This document shows positions 19,980 through 30,427 of a DNA stretch of 64,000 bases, in pieces; the stretch's first letter is position 1; each line of letters opens with the position of its first letter. The position numbers and the translations under genes were made by a program. Below the pieces are notes generated by a model. It did no database searches and was not told the origin of the DNA. It was given only the letters and a program-made list of their open reading frames with translations. This stretch comes from Pseudoips prasinana (lineage: Eukaryota > Arthropoda > Insecta > Lepidoptera > Nolidae): the NCBI GenBank assembly GCA_951640165.1, contig OX621256.1, forward strand, positions 6,510,001 to 6,574,000, written 5' to 3'.

Positions 19980-20990
19980 GCTGCGACCTGCTGACGTGTT
20001 TCATCCGGTAAGCATTAGAAAAGATTGACCAAATTGTAATGTAATTATTGCTTGATGATTGATCAGAAAAGGTTGCCCACTTTCCATATAGCTTCATATG
20101 TGGCATACATAATATTGTTTTCATTACAAAATGTAACAAAATTGTAGAGCATTAAATTCGTTACGGGATCCTACACAGTAATAATAATAACAATATCCTA
20201 GGACATTATTTACACACGGCCATCTGATCCCAAACTAAGCAGAGCTTGTACTATGGAAACCAGATAACTGATATACTACATATAATACTTTTCTTTTGTA
20301 AATACATACTTATATAGATAATTACACCCAAACAGACATGTTCATGCACACAAATATCTGTCCTGGGTGGGAATCGAACTCACAACCTCCGGCGTGAAAA
20401 GCAAGCATGTGCCCTTCCTCGGGAGTTTTTTTAACGATTTATGATTTGTTTATGCATTTGTGGCATACAATATAATATTATTTCTGTTTTTCACAAAATA
20501 TATTTAAATAGTAGATCATTAAATTCGTTGCGGGATCCAACACAGTTGAAGCGATTTCTCGGAAGATGTCTGAGCTTCACCGTTCAGTGTCATTTAATAC
20601 TGCCACTGTTCAAAATTATTACTAAATGATTGGTCAGAAAAGGTTGCCCACTTTCCATATAGTTTAATATCTGGCTTGGCTTGGTAATTATTGTTCACAA
20701 AATATAATACAATTATGGAGGATTAAATTCGTTGCTGGATCCAATACAGTTGAAGCGATTCCTTGGGGGATGCTTGGGCAACACCGATCGGTATCATTTC
20801 ATTCTGCCGCTGTTGAAAATGATTGGTCAGAAATGGTGGCCCAGTTTCCATATATTTTCATTGGTGTATAATAAAATAATAGAGCATTAAATTCGTTGCG
20901 GTATCCAATACCGTTCAGTGTCATTTGATTGTATCGCTTTTGATCTTGGCTTACAGGAGTTGCAGTGGTGGGTAAGAGGGACTAGTCCTA
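19980..20990 (+). repeat. Array of LINE 3' UTR units with a SINE-A inside
   Basis: 'ATTAAATTCGTTGCGGGATCC' with following 'GTTGAAGCGATT' and 'TCAGTGTCATTT' occurs near 20150, 20518, 20725 and 20888, mostly with a trailing 'GGTCAGAAAAGGTTGCCCAC'. The same block ends the LINE copies at 51790-51940 and 60240-60315. A SINE-A (20182-20409) interrupts the first unit. Confidence 0.75.
20182..20409 (-). repeat. SINE-A, reverse, nearly complete
   Basis: From '(AAT)n..AATATCCTAGGACATTATTT' to 'GGCGTGAAAAGCAAGC'; the tRNA-like 5' end is cut off within the A-box region. Confidence 0.85.
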
Positions 20991-21029
20991 TTCATATTCT
21001 GAGGACTTACATCAAGACTTAAAGAAATA

Positions 21030-21600
21030 TTCCAGTAACAATGGTATTCTCATTTGATCTGCTATCTGCGCTAGACATATTGTTGCGTAAACATAGGTGT
21101 ACTTTATATTCCCGACCTCTCATGATCGAATGGGGTGGCTAGCTGACATGACAGGAAATATTTCATGTACAGGACCGTGTGGTATCCGGCCCAGAAACAA
21201 CAATAGGGATACCCCATACCATATAACGTGAGTGTCGTAAAAGGCGACTAAGGTATATGCCAAGTAGTCGGTCAGTAGCGACTCCTGTGTAGTTACTACT
21301 ACCTAACCGTGGTCGCCAACTCGCATGCCAAGCGCGATGACTACGGCAAACCTGCAACGCTATGGAAACCTTTAGGGGAGGGTTATGTCCAGCAGCGAAC
21401 CATATCGGGGCTGATGAGAGAGGACTAAGGGCTTTATAAGCTCTCCGAAACATAGGGCTATCAATTTCCAGACTCTTTTCTTAACAGAAAAATGCCAGTA
21501 AAACAGAATGAGGTTCTGGGTTGCATCCATTATTTGTGGTTGAATGTTTATTGGCATAACTAAATGGACAGAACCCATTTTCTGATTTGACACATTACTA
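21030..21600. repeat. Repeat E copy split by repeat D
   Basis: Blocks 'ATCTGCGCTAGACAT..TTGCGTAAACATAGGTG' (21060s) and 'AAGGGCTTTATAAGCTCTCCGAAACA', 'AACAGAAAAATGCCAGTAA', 'GAGGTTCTGGGTTGCATCC' (21425-21525) correspond in order to 45610-45870, where 'CCATCTGCGCGAGACATG', 'GTGCTCTCCGAGGCACGG' and 'AACAGAAAAATGCCATAGT' occur without the D insert. Confidence 0.65.
21165..21395 (+). repeat. Repeat D, copy 2, nested in repeat E
   Basis: 'GTGTCGTAAAAGGCGACTAAGG', 'CATGCCAAGCGCGATGACTACGG' as in 113-294. The minus-strand frame 21163-21453 is not a gene. Confidence 0.7.
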
Positions 21601-21884
21601 TCTAATCTACACTAACAAACTTACATAATATTTATACGTAGTGAAACGGCCTGAGTCGGACTAATGACTTTATCTACCCGATCTCCAGTAGTTAATGGAT
21701 CGAATAGGTGTAAGATGTCAGAATATTATTACATTGCTTGTGTTGAACAAAATAATGTAGTTATAATTGGGTAATATTTTATAGGATGGTGATGATGACT
21801 TTAGGATTTTCTGAAATAATTTGAAAGTGATGGCATGAGGCAAGGTATTAGATTATTGTATTAATTTTTGAAAACGACAACTCA

Positions 21885-22000
21885 CGCATTAGGGAATCCA
21901 ATCCCTGTGTCGCGGGGTATTTTACAAATATACAATAGACGGACAGAAATTACATACAGACTCAGAACAATTATTTATGGGTCGCAAAAATAGCCTGGTT
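21885..22000 (-). repeat. SINE-G fragment
   Basis: 'GTCGCGGGGTATTTTACAAA', 'AGACGGACAGAAATTACATAC' and 'AACAATTATTTATGGGTCGC' match the SINE-G body at 38940-39040. Confidence 0.65.
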
Positions 22001-22121
22001 TGAATAAACATATACCTACTTCTGAATATATTTTTTTTATATTGTATTACTTACCATGTTCTAAACTCTAACTTCTTAAACTTGCTAAGTTTGATTGTGC
22101 TAACCCTTAATCTCTGGTGGG

Positions 22122-22605
22122 AAACGCAGTTTTTACGTGCGTACGGACAGACGAATATGTCGTATCTATAAGAGTTCTTTAACGTCCTAAAAACCCTGAA
22201 ATGGAAGCCGTATTTATTGTAATACGGACTCCATCTAAACTCAAATTGGAATATTCATCTTTCTTACATCAACATAAATAGTAAACTTAAGGTCGCCCAA
22301 ACTATAATTCAATACAAATTCAGCTACCACAAATCTACGTTGCACAAACTCTAGTACGATACGTAGTTTTTACTTACGTATGGACAAACGGATATATTGT
22401 ATCTACACCTAAGTGTTCTTTAGCGTTGTGAAAACCCTGAAATGGATGCCGTATTTATTGTAATACGGACTCCAGCTAAACCGAAATCGGACTATTCATC
22501 TTTCTTGCATCAACATAAATAGTAAACTTAAGGTCGCCCAAACAATATTTTATTCCAACTTCAGCTACCACAAACCTCCGTTACTCAAAAGCAAAACGAG
22601 GTCAC
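22122..22605 (+). repeat. Two tandem units of about 240 bp
   Basis: Both units share 'GTTTTTAC', 'ACCCTGAAATGGA.GCCGTATT', 'GTAATACGGACTCCA', 'CATCAACATAAATAGTAAAC' and 'TTCAGCTACCACAAA'. The palindrome 'CCGTATTTATTGTAATACGG' occurs in each. Confidence 0.85.
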
Positions 22606-23284
22606 GAAAACTAGTTATACGTAGCACTAGTTAACTGCTTACCAGTTATAATTTGTGTGAAATTATTAATTAGCTAATCGAGTTAGTTTGTTATCGCACA
22701 ATCGGTTTGTGTTAGCGTGTGCCCCATAGCAAGGGCCTGCCATCTTGAGTTTTGAAGCTAGTTATAATAGGGAATTTGAATAAATCAATAGCGTATAAGT
22801 GGAACTATGATAAAATGAGGGGATACTTCACAATTGCGTAAAAAACTATTTTGGGATAGCTAACACATTGCTACATGATCAGAAATTAGACAGAACCAAA
22901 CAACTGATTAAAATACTTATATATGTCAAACAAAAAATATGCATATTATTATAGATTTGTAATAATGGTTTACTGACAATTTAAACAAGGACCATTTTTA
23001 TTGGGTTGAATTTAAATAATTGTTTTGCTAATTTATTTTTGTTAATGTATTTTGTGGTAGAATGGTATAAGGCTATACTACCTCTATGTAAGACTATCAT
23101 ACGCTATTGATGTTGCTTTGTTTCTAGGTACACAAATGTTATATTTAATTTGAGGCTTACGACGTTGGGTGTACAGTTATGTAATAGTTTTAATTTATTT
23201 TAAACTACCCAAATATTAATGTTAAACTGTAATATTGTAGATTATTACTGCTTAAAGCCAAAAATTTGCACACCATAATAGAAA

Positions 23285-23580
23285 AGTATCTATACATATA
23301 ATAAAATCGTAGGAAAGTCAAAACAGTACATTGAATATTTTTTTAAAAGGATACTTGGGGCGTGATCTACAATCGAAGTCGAAGCCAAAAATATAGCTTT
23401 TATGTATGTATGTCCGGGCTAAACTCAAAAAGTACTGCATCGATTTACTTCAAATTTTGCATGAATATTACTAAGAGGTTGGGTCAACGTATAGGCTACA
23501 TATTATCACACGTTCACCTAAGGGGGAGGGGATAAGTTATAAAATTTAACGCGGGTAAAACCGCGGGGCCCAGCTAGTAA
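23285..23580 (+). repeat. Helitron-like 3' end element
   Basis: Ends 'TTAACGCGGGTAAAACCGCGGGG' and '..CAGCTAGTAA', the terminal hairpin plus CTAG seen at many lepidopteran Helitron-type non-autonomous ends. The inner part 'AAACTCAAAAAGTACTGCATCG' and the outer 'TCGTAGGAAAGTCAAAACAGTACATTGAATA' match 39411-39890 in reverse. Confidence 0.6.
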
Positions 23581-23739
23581 GTATATTTAGTAGTAAATGA
23601 ACCATTTTGATTTAAGATCATACCCTGTAAGCTACATTCTTGCAAATAAACGGATTTGTAATTTGTATACCTGTTTGATTCCCTAAATAAAATAAGAATT
23701 AAATGACATCCAGATACATATTCAATTATCGTTCTTATA

Positions 23740-23998
23740 ATAATAATAATAATATCTGGGGACAATGTCACACAGATCATCCTAGCCCCAAACTAAGCAA
23801 AGCTTGTACTATGGGTACCAGGCGACGATATACATACTTATATAGATAGATAAATACTTATATACATAGAAAACATCCATGACTCAGAAACAAATATTCG
23901 TGCTCATCACACAAATATATGCACTTACAGGGATTCGGACCCAGGACCACCAGCTTCGTAGGCAGGAGCACTACCAACTAGGCTACGGTGACATCACA
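23740..23998 (-). repeat. SINE-B, reverse
   Basis: SINE-B: '(AAT)n ATATCTGGGGACAATGTCAC', 'AAACTAAGCAAAGCTTGTAC', 'CATGACTCAGAAACAAATATTC', then B-box complement 'GGATTCGGACCCAGGACC' and 'GTAGGCAGGAGCACTACCAAC'. It is related to SINE-A through its 3' part. A second SINE head ('GGGTGGGGATCTGATCCACAGCC') follows to about 24065. Confidence 0.8.
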
Positions 23999-24084
23999 CA
24001 AAGATGTCCTGGGTGGGGATCTGATCCACAGCCTATGATTTAGCAGTCCGAGTCATTGACCAACAGATAGTATTGCAACGCTAT

Positions 24085-24335
24085 ATCAGCCGCATGATTT
24101 CCAGCCTAGAAAAAATAACAGAGTCACCTTATACCATCCTGCGGGTTTCGTAAAAAGCGATTAAGGGTTACACCAGGTAATCGGGCAGCAGCGTCCCCTG
24201 TGTACCAGCTACCTCCTAACTGCGGTCACCAACTCACATGCCAAGCGCGGTGACTACGGCAATCCCCTCCAAATGGCAACCTTATAGAAATCTTTGGAGG
24301 AGGCCAGCAGTGGACGATATCAGGATGATGCATGT
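24085..24335 (+). repeat. Repeat D, copy 3
   Basis: 'GGGTTTCGTAAAAAGCGATTAAGG', 'ATGCCAAGCGCGGTGACTACGG', 'CCCCTCCAAATGGCAACC', then 'TTGGAGGAGGCCAGCAGTGG' and GATGATG. This shows that the 3' end of repeat D is itself the LINE-type (GAT)n end. Confidence 0.75.
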
Positions 24336-25052
24336 GTGTATATAAATACAAATACAAAAATGATTTATTTCATCTCCACAAATTACATGATATTAACATA
24401 AAAGAAATAACGTTTTCAAAATGTATGAAGTTGCAACTTGTGGGAGATCTGGAGTCCAAACTAAGCCAAGGCCTGTATTTTGGCACTCCAGGCCCCCCCG
24501 AAACCTAGTACATTATATAAATTTGTCAACTTTATCTCTTATATGTATGCTCAACTGTAAAATTTTGCTACACAAGTGAATCAACCGAATCATCGAATTC
24601 CCAAATCCAATAACAAATCTCTATTTCAATCGTACATTCATCTCGTCCAAAACAAAAAGTAATTTGCAAAATACGAAATTGAAGTGTACTCTAACACAAC
24701 ACATTGATGACCGAGCTGTGTCTAGGGGGTTATAAAAGTGATTCAATATCGTATATGCTGGATAAACAGAGTATACCACCCTTCTGTTTTCCCCGATGAC
24801 AGCTACATGTAGGCATAAAACTCTAGAACAGGTCGCGGAGGCAATATTTATTATTTTATACTTATTTTACCTTCTGCTTTGCGTCCTACTGCTTGTTTTC
24901 AATAACAATAATAAAACATAATTTTTATTAGAATCAAATATACATACATAGACTCAGCCCTGTTTCCCAGAGAGGTAGGCAGAGACGACGGATTTCCTTT
25001 TGTCACGATCTTTGCATTATTAAACGGGCGTTGTCTAAAAAAAAGTATATTA

Positions 25053-25160
25053 ATAATCATCATCATATCAGCCGAAAGACGCACACTGCTGGGCAAAGGC
25101 CTCCCCCAAAGATCTCCACAATTGCCGGTCTTGCGCTATTCCCATCCAGCAGTTTCCAGT
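25053..25160 (-). repeat. RTE-like LINE 3' end, reverse
   Basis: CATCATCATATCAGCCGAAAGAC, 'CTGGGCAAAGGCCTCCCCC' and 'AAAGATCTCCACAATTGCCGG'. Preceded at 24950-25015 by 'CCCAGAGAGGTAGGCAGAGACGACGG', a block also seen reversed near 51120-51185. Confidence 0.75.
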
Positions 25161-25344
25161 AAAGAATGGAAAATTTTTATCTGCTATAGAACAAAATATA
25201 TCTACCTACCCATTCTTTCAGTGTTCCAACCTTACAGCTTAAAGTATTCGATGAAATGTTTAAGATAGTTTCTAACAAATATATTATAATATACCTTGAT
25301 GATAAATCATCAAGATTCTAATATGTTTTATTAATGAATACTGG

Positions 25345-25465
25345 AACAATATTATAATAATAATAATATCCTGGGACATTATTTACACTCGGCCATCTGA
25401 TCCCAAACTAAGCAGAGTTTGTACTATGGAAACCAGATAACTGATACCTACTTATACTACATATA
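25345..25465 (-). repeat. SINE-A, 3' part left of mariner
   Basis: 'AATAATATCCTGGGACATTATTTACACTCGGCCATCTG' through 'CCAGATAACTGATAC'; interrupted at 25465 by the mariner. Its tRNA-like part is at 26754-26862. Confidence 0.8.
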
Positions 25466-26753
25466 TTAGGTCTTTACCTATGAAATTGCCGTTCTGCAGT
25501 ACTGGCCATTTCAAATCAAAATAATTTTTGTTTGGCTAAGAATTCTAATTTCAAATTAATTTTATTTTAAAAACATGGATTCTTTTTTCCAAAAGTAGTC
25601 ATTTCTTTATTGATTAGTGTTACATTTTCATCGCATTTCAATCTTTTTCGTCATCATGGATACGTAAAAAATTCGAGTAATTATGGAATATGAGTACCGT
25701 CGTGGCAGCAACGCGGCACAAGCGGCACGCAACATCAACGACGTTTACGGAGCTAACACTACAAACCAACGCACCACCTGTTATTGGTTTGCTCGCTTCC
25801 GTTCTGGAAATTTCGACCTGAAAAATGAACCTCGCGGTCGTCCGAAGACTTTGGTCGACAATGACGAATTAAAGGCGGTTGTGGAAGCTGATGATACACA
25901 ATCTACGGCTGAATTAGCAGCAGCTTTCGACGTTAGCGTCAAAACAATATTGGTCCATTTGCGTCAAATTGGCAAGGTAAAAAAGCTTGACAAATGGGTG
26001 CCCCACGAACTCAATGATCGCCAGCGCGAAGTACGCGTCGAGACGTGCCTTGCACTGCTCAACAGACACACAAATGAAGGAATTTTGAACCGCATTGTTA
26101 CCTGCGATGAAAAATGGATTCTGTTTGATAACCGCAAGCGCTCAGCAAGTTGGTTGGATCCTGGTTCAGCACCTAAACAATGCCCTAAACGAAAACTTAC
26201 CCCTAGAAAAGTGATGGTCACTGTTTGGTGGTCTAGCGCCGGTGTGATTCATCACAGCTTCTTACCAAACGGGGTGAGCATTACTGCAGATGTGTACTGT
26301 GAAGAACTGAGCACAATGATGGAGAAGCTGGCGCATCTCCAACCAGCATTGGTCAATCGCTCGTCTCCGCTGCTCCTGCACGACAACGCGCGACCTCATA
26401 CTGCACAGCAGACGGTCTCCAAGTTGCAAGAACTGGGGTTGGAAGCTCTCCGTCATCCGCCCTACTCACCAGACCTTGCGCCTACAGACTACTACTTTTT
26501 CCAGAATTTGGATAACTTCTTGGCGGGAAAAAAATTCAATACCCGAGAGGCAGTACAAAATGCCTTTGAAGAATTTGTTGCCTCCCGTCCAGCTGATTTC
26601 TTTAAGAAGGGCATCAATAAACTGCCACTGCGATGGCAAAGATGCATTGATTGCATGGGTGATTACTTCGATTAATACAAATAAAAAAATTCATGAAAAA
26701 AATTCGTTTAAATTTTTTCATACAAAACGGCAATTTCATAGGTAAAGACCTAT
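25466..26753 (+). mobile_element. mariner transposon, nearly complete (1,288 bp)
   Basis: Terminal inverted repeats of 28 bp begin TTAGGTCTTTACC and agree except for the outermost base at the right end. TA dinucleotides flank both ends (25464-25465, 26754-26755), the expected mariner target-site duplication. Between them is one transposase frame. The element sits inside a SINE-A copy, so it is younger than that SINE. About 100 bp of SINE body is missing at its right border. Confidence 0.93.
25683..26675 (+). CDS. mariner transposase (DD34D)
   Basis: Cuts and pastes the element at its terminal repeats in the nucleus. The 330 residues start with a helix-turn-helix DNA-binding region (about 1-100), then the linker signature WVPHEL at 105-110 and the catalytic triad: D142 (CDEKW), D234 (HDNARPH) and D269 (YSPDLAPTDYYFF). 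The last two are separated by 34 residues, the DD34D spacing of mariner. The open frame is intact to the TAA. The natural start is probably ATG 25656, which is in frame but followed by a TAA at 25665 (codon 4); the protein given here begins at the next ATG and would lack about nine residues. Whether that weakens activity is unknown. Confidence 0.93.
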   Translation: MEYEYRRGSNAAQAARNINDVYGANTTNQRTTCYWFARFRSGNFDLKNEPRGRPKTLVDNDELKAVVEADDTQSTAELAAAFDVSVKTILVHLRQIGKVKKLDKWVPHELNDRQREVRVETCLALLNRHTNEGILNRIVTCDEKWILFDNRKRSASWLDPGSAPKQCPKRKLTPRKVMVTVWWSSAGVIHHSFLPNGVSITADVYCEELSTMMEKLAHLQPALVNRSSPLLLHDNARPHTAQQTVSKLQELGLEALRHPPYSPDLAPTDYYFFQNLDNFLAGKKFNTREAVQNAFEEFVASRPADFFKKGINKLPLRWQRCIDCMGDYFD

Positions 26754-26862
26754 TATATCTTGACAATAACTTGATACGAGCTAAATATCTGTCCTGTGTG
26801 GGAATCGAACCCACGACCCCCGGCGTGAAAAGCAAGCTTTACCAACCACGCCAACAGGCCCG
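26754..26862 (-). repeat. SINE-A, tRNA-like part right of mariner
   Basis: 'CTGTCCTGTGTGGGAATCGAACCC' and 'CGGCGTGAAAAGCAAGC', 'ACCACGCCAACAGGCCCGTC'. Confidence 0.8.
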
Positions 26863-26869
26863 TCAAAAA

Positions 26870-27036
26870 TATCTACTATATAAAAATAAGTCGGGTTTTC
26901 CTTCCTGACGCTATAACTCCAGAACGCACGAACCGATTTCCACGGTTTTGCATTCGTTGGAAAGGTCTCGCGCTCCGTGGGGTTTATAGCAAAGACAATT
27001 TATAAAATTTAACGTGGGTAACACCGCGGGGCACAG
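26870..27036 (+). repeat. Helitron-like 3' end element
   Basis: 'CTTCCTGACGCTATAACTCC', 'GAACCGATTTCCACGG', 'AATTTAACGTGGGTAACACCGCGGGG', ending 'CACAGCTAGTG'. Adjacent to the SINE-A head. Confidence 0.6.
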
Positions 27037-27429
27037 CTAGTGTTTTCTAAATAAAGACTGGAACAATATCAACTGCTATATGTTCAAAATATACCAGTTC
27101 CCTCTGTACTCCAGCCTTAAAGCTGCGGTTACTACCGCAGGGACATAATCGAATATTGCGCCGTAATAGCGATTGCGAATTGATTGTAAGCCACACAATC
27201 GAGTGCTCGTAATCGAGCGGTCGTGATGAAGCTCGTTTTATGTACAACTGTGTTTGTATGCGTTTTAAATCGAATCATAAAATCTCAATTTGAGTTGCAA
27301 ATGGTAACAAACTTTATAATCCTGGTGGGTTTTACTGCTAAATGATTATTTTCCGCTTACTAGAAGAACCTTATTAAAACACATATATGTCAAAAATAAT
27401 AGAATCGAGTTGTCTATTAACATATCTCA

Positions 27430-27610
27430 AAACCTCTGTTGGCGTCGTTCGAATCCCACCCGGGACAGATATTTGTGCGCATGAACATGTCTGTTTGTGC
27501 TGAGTCTGGGTGTAAATTATCTATATTACTTAGTATGTCTTTACAAAAAATAGTATATGTAGTATATCAGTTATCTGGTTTCCATAGTAGGTACAAGCTC
27601 TGCTTAGCAA
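27430..27610 (+). repeat. SINE-A, internally deleted
   Basis: 'CTGTTGGCG' joins directly to 'TTCGAATCCCACCCGGG', so the A-box half is shortened; then the usual body to 'ACAAGCTCTGCTTAG'. Confidence 0.8.
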
Positions 27611-27729
27611 GAATTGCTGGAACGCTGGTATTCTAGTTGGCCCCAGTGATTGACGACATATATATTATTTTCGAGTTACAAAAGTAAAGAGAAATACTAC
27701 AAAGATTACAAAGAAAACAAATTATAATA

Positions 27730-27900
27730 ATACTAGCTGTGTCCCGTGGTTTTACCCGCGTTAAACTTTATAAATTATAGCCTATGTGTTATTCGGATAT
27801 ATGTATAAGCTAAGTTTCATCACAATCCGTTCGGCAGTTTTTGCGTGAAGAAGTAACAAACATACACACTTACAAACTTTCTCCTTTTAATATTAATGTG
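27730..27900 (-). repeat. Helitron-like end element, reverse
   Basis: Starts 'ACTAGCTGTGTCCCGTGG' and 'TTTTACCCGCGTTAAACTTT', the reverse complement of the CTAG/hairpin end at 27036, followed by 'AGTTTCATCACAATCCG'. Downstream, 27900-28480 shows only a possible degraded repeat C near 28060-28190. Confidence 0.6.
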
Positions 27901-28499
27901 ATAAATTCGAATACTTAGATTAAAATATAATCTTAAGTGGATAACTTTCGTACATTAAAATGTCAATATAATCATTTAATTTATATATGTATATAGAAAA
28001 TGTATACCTACGTAATGATGATTACTGGATATTTGTGAGGAAAAGCACCACCTAGAAATATTGAGAATGATCACTGGAGCCAAGGCAGCTGACGGGTTGA
28101 CAATCGTATAGTGCTCATTTACAGAGATCGACGCTGCTGCATATTCAGCAGAATACGACTTCTTCGCCGTCACCACACGGCATTAGAGCATATCTCCAAT
28201 TTACAGGACCCTAAACACAAATAATTCAATCAAGAAACCATTCTGAAAAAATCATTAAAGCCAAAAAGGTTTAACACACGAACACGGCAAATCCGACACG
28301 TGATTAGGGTTGCCAGTGAAAAAACAACGACGCAAGCCATTATAGACGATAATGCTTACGAGTGTTGCCAGATTATCGATAATTATTACGAAAAAGAAAA
28401 AAAATGAAGATCGTATCATGATAAGTGTAAAATATCCTAATGCGTTCCTCACAATGTTTTTATTTGTTTTGTATGAGCCGTGTAATCTGTTTTATTGAT

Positions 28500-28680
28500 C
28501 TAAATGTGACATTCTCTTTCGATTGACGGTTCTGATGGAGATACGACTTTTGATCGCTCAATCTGTAGTGACGTAAAGGCACTAAAGGCGTACACGTCAG
28601 TCGCAGGATATTTTGTTGCGTTTGTGACTGTGTAATCGTTTATACAAATGACAGATGACGTATCAACTTTGTGGCGCTAT
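28500..28680. promoter_or_regulatory. Cluster of CRE-like half sites in intron 1
   Basis: TGACGTAA (28569), ACGTCAG (28596) and TGACGTAT (28649) lie within 90 bp, in sequence less AT-rich than its surroundings. No repeat match was seen. A regulatory role is speculative. Confidence 0.3.
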
Positions 28681-29190
28681 ACTTTTTTTTTAAATGAGTT
28701 TTGTATAGTCTGTTGCACAGGAGTCTTATGTCGAGATTGCTTTTTTTTATTAACTCTCGTTGCCTTGAATATTATATCATAATATTTGTGGTTATAAGAA
28801 ATCACAGCTACAGTAATAAATCATTCAAGTTATTATTTATCTATTCATATCATTATTCAAATAAAATAAACAAATGAAGAAACGAAGTGTAATGTACCAA
28901 AATATTAAAGACGCATCAAGTTAAGGCGCATTTCGTAATATGGCAGAGAAGAAAGATATTACGCCGAGAGATAGAGATAGTGACTAACATTTTCAAAGCG
29001 ATTTAATAAAATTGTATCGCACATGCAGGCGTTTTAGATATACGCCTCAGACTTCAGACGCTACATATGAAAAGCTAAGAGGTTCATATTGTTACCTATT
29101 ATTTAATAACTTTCACAACTAACATGTACCTACCTACTTAGTTATTTTGTCTATGAATTTTTTTTTTAAACGGAATGCTATAAGGAAGTG

Positions 29191-29682
29191 TTAGGCGACG
29201 TCTTAATTAGCAATGATCATTCGATGACCCGATGCGTTTTCATCGTGCGATCCAAATCATTGCCTGTACTCGTGCGACGTCTTGCGAGCTCTAATTAGGA
29301 CACTCTGGGTGCAGTTCTATTGCCATCGCTCGTGCGATGATGCGATGTGATTTCATCGTGCGATGAAACCGATCCCGCCATTAGAAAACGTTTGTCCTCT
29401 TACGCTCGTGCGATGATGCGATATACAATACGAGGCGTTGATGATTGCGGGACGAAAATTAAACAATTTGGACGCATCGCATGGTCGCACGACCCTCTAT
29501 AGGACATTCAGTAGATATCAGTATGTTTTGAACGCATAGTCGCACGATCATTTTCTTCGGACGGATGCATCATCGCCATTCATCGCACGACCGATGGCAA
29601 TGGGACGGCGCCCTATATTTAAACTCATCGCACGACGAGAGTCATGTCATCGTACGATCGTGGATAATTAGGACTCCGCATT
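29191..29682. mobile_element. Non-autonomous inverted-repeat element with TCGTGCGA motifs
   Basis: About 490 bp, less AT-rich than its flanks. The ends are imperfect inverted repeats: 'GCGACGTCTTAATTAGC..TGATC' at the left against the complement of 'GATCGTGGATAATTAGGACTCCGC' at the right (about 24 of 33 positions agree). TCGTGCGA occurs five times in the left half (29243, 29270, 29330, 29356, 29406), and its complement TCGCACGA four times in the right half (29485, 29540, 29583, 29628); TCGTACGA at 29650 is a variant. It has no coding frame. It looks like a MITE with subterminal transposase-binding repeats. The superfamily is not known to me. Confidence 0.6.
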
Positions 29683-29744
29683 ATGGTACCATCTAAAATA
29701 TTTTCCAGAATAATATAAGTAAGAAGATAAAAGTTTCCGACATC

Positions 29745-29870
29745 TTTAAAATAATAATAATATCTGGGAACAATGTCACTCATACCATCCTAGCCCCAAA
29801 CTAAGCAAAGCTTGTACTATGGGTACCAGGCGATGATATACATACTTATATAGATAGATATATACTACTA
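29745..29870 (-). repeat. SINE-B, 3' part
   Basis: 'AATAATATCTGGGAACAATGTCAC', 'CCAAACTAAGCAAAGCTTG', 'GGGTACCAGGCGATGATATAC'; truncated at a run of TATACTACT. Beyond it, 29870-30425 holds nothing recognisable. Confidence 0.8.
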
Positions 29871-30427
29871 CTATTTTTATTTATTTTATTTTAACTCAAT
29901 TACTTTTCTAGTAGCTTCCAAAGGCAACAAGCTAATCAGATACAGAGGTCGTATAATTATAACGTAATTAATTCGTTTATGGATGTGATGAATATTTAAT
30001 TATGCTACAAATTACGTTAGACTTAATTTTATAATCAACACCTTGGTATTTCTATTTTAGACTGTTAGAATTGATAAAATAATCTAATAAATATTTTTTA
30101 CTATATTTATTTGTTAATTTACACTCCACGTGAATAGAAGGCTGGCCATTTTGGGGCATAGAATTAGAATTGCCATTCAGCGAGGCAATTCTGCCAGCCC
30201 TCTGGCACGTTCCCTGACAAGGATGCGGAGTAATCGGGTTACATACATCCAAAATAAAACTTAGGTATAGTCAATGAGTCAAGTAACACCATTCAAAACA
30301 ATTAGACCATATTAAGCTTCGACTGCTACCTATACATGAAGATACATTGCTACTTGCATTTCAGTAATTTTGAAAACATAGGTAAATAAGCAGTAATGTA
30401 AGACAATCATGCAATCGAAGGTGCGCA

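Noticed and set aside
21163..21453. 96 aa minus-strand protein
   Set aside because: Entirely covered by repeat D nested in repeat E; copies at other sites do not keep the frame.
22122..22605. CRISPR-like or satellite array
   Set aside because: Only two units of about 240 bp without regular short spacers; the context is a eukaryotic intron.
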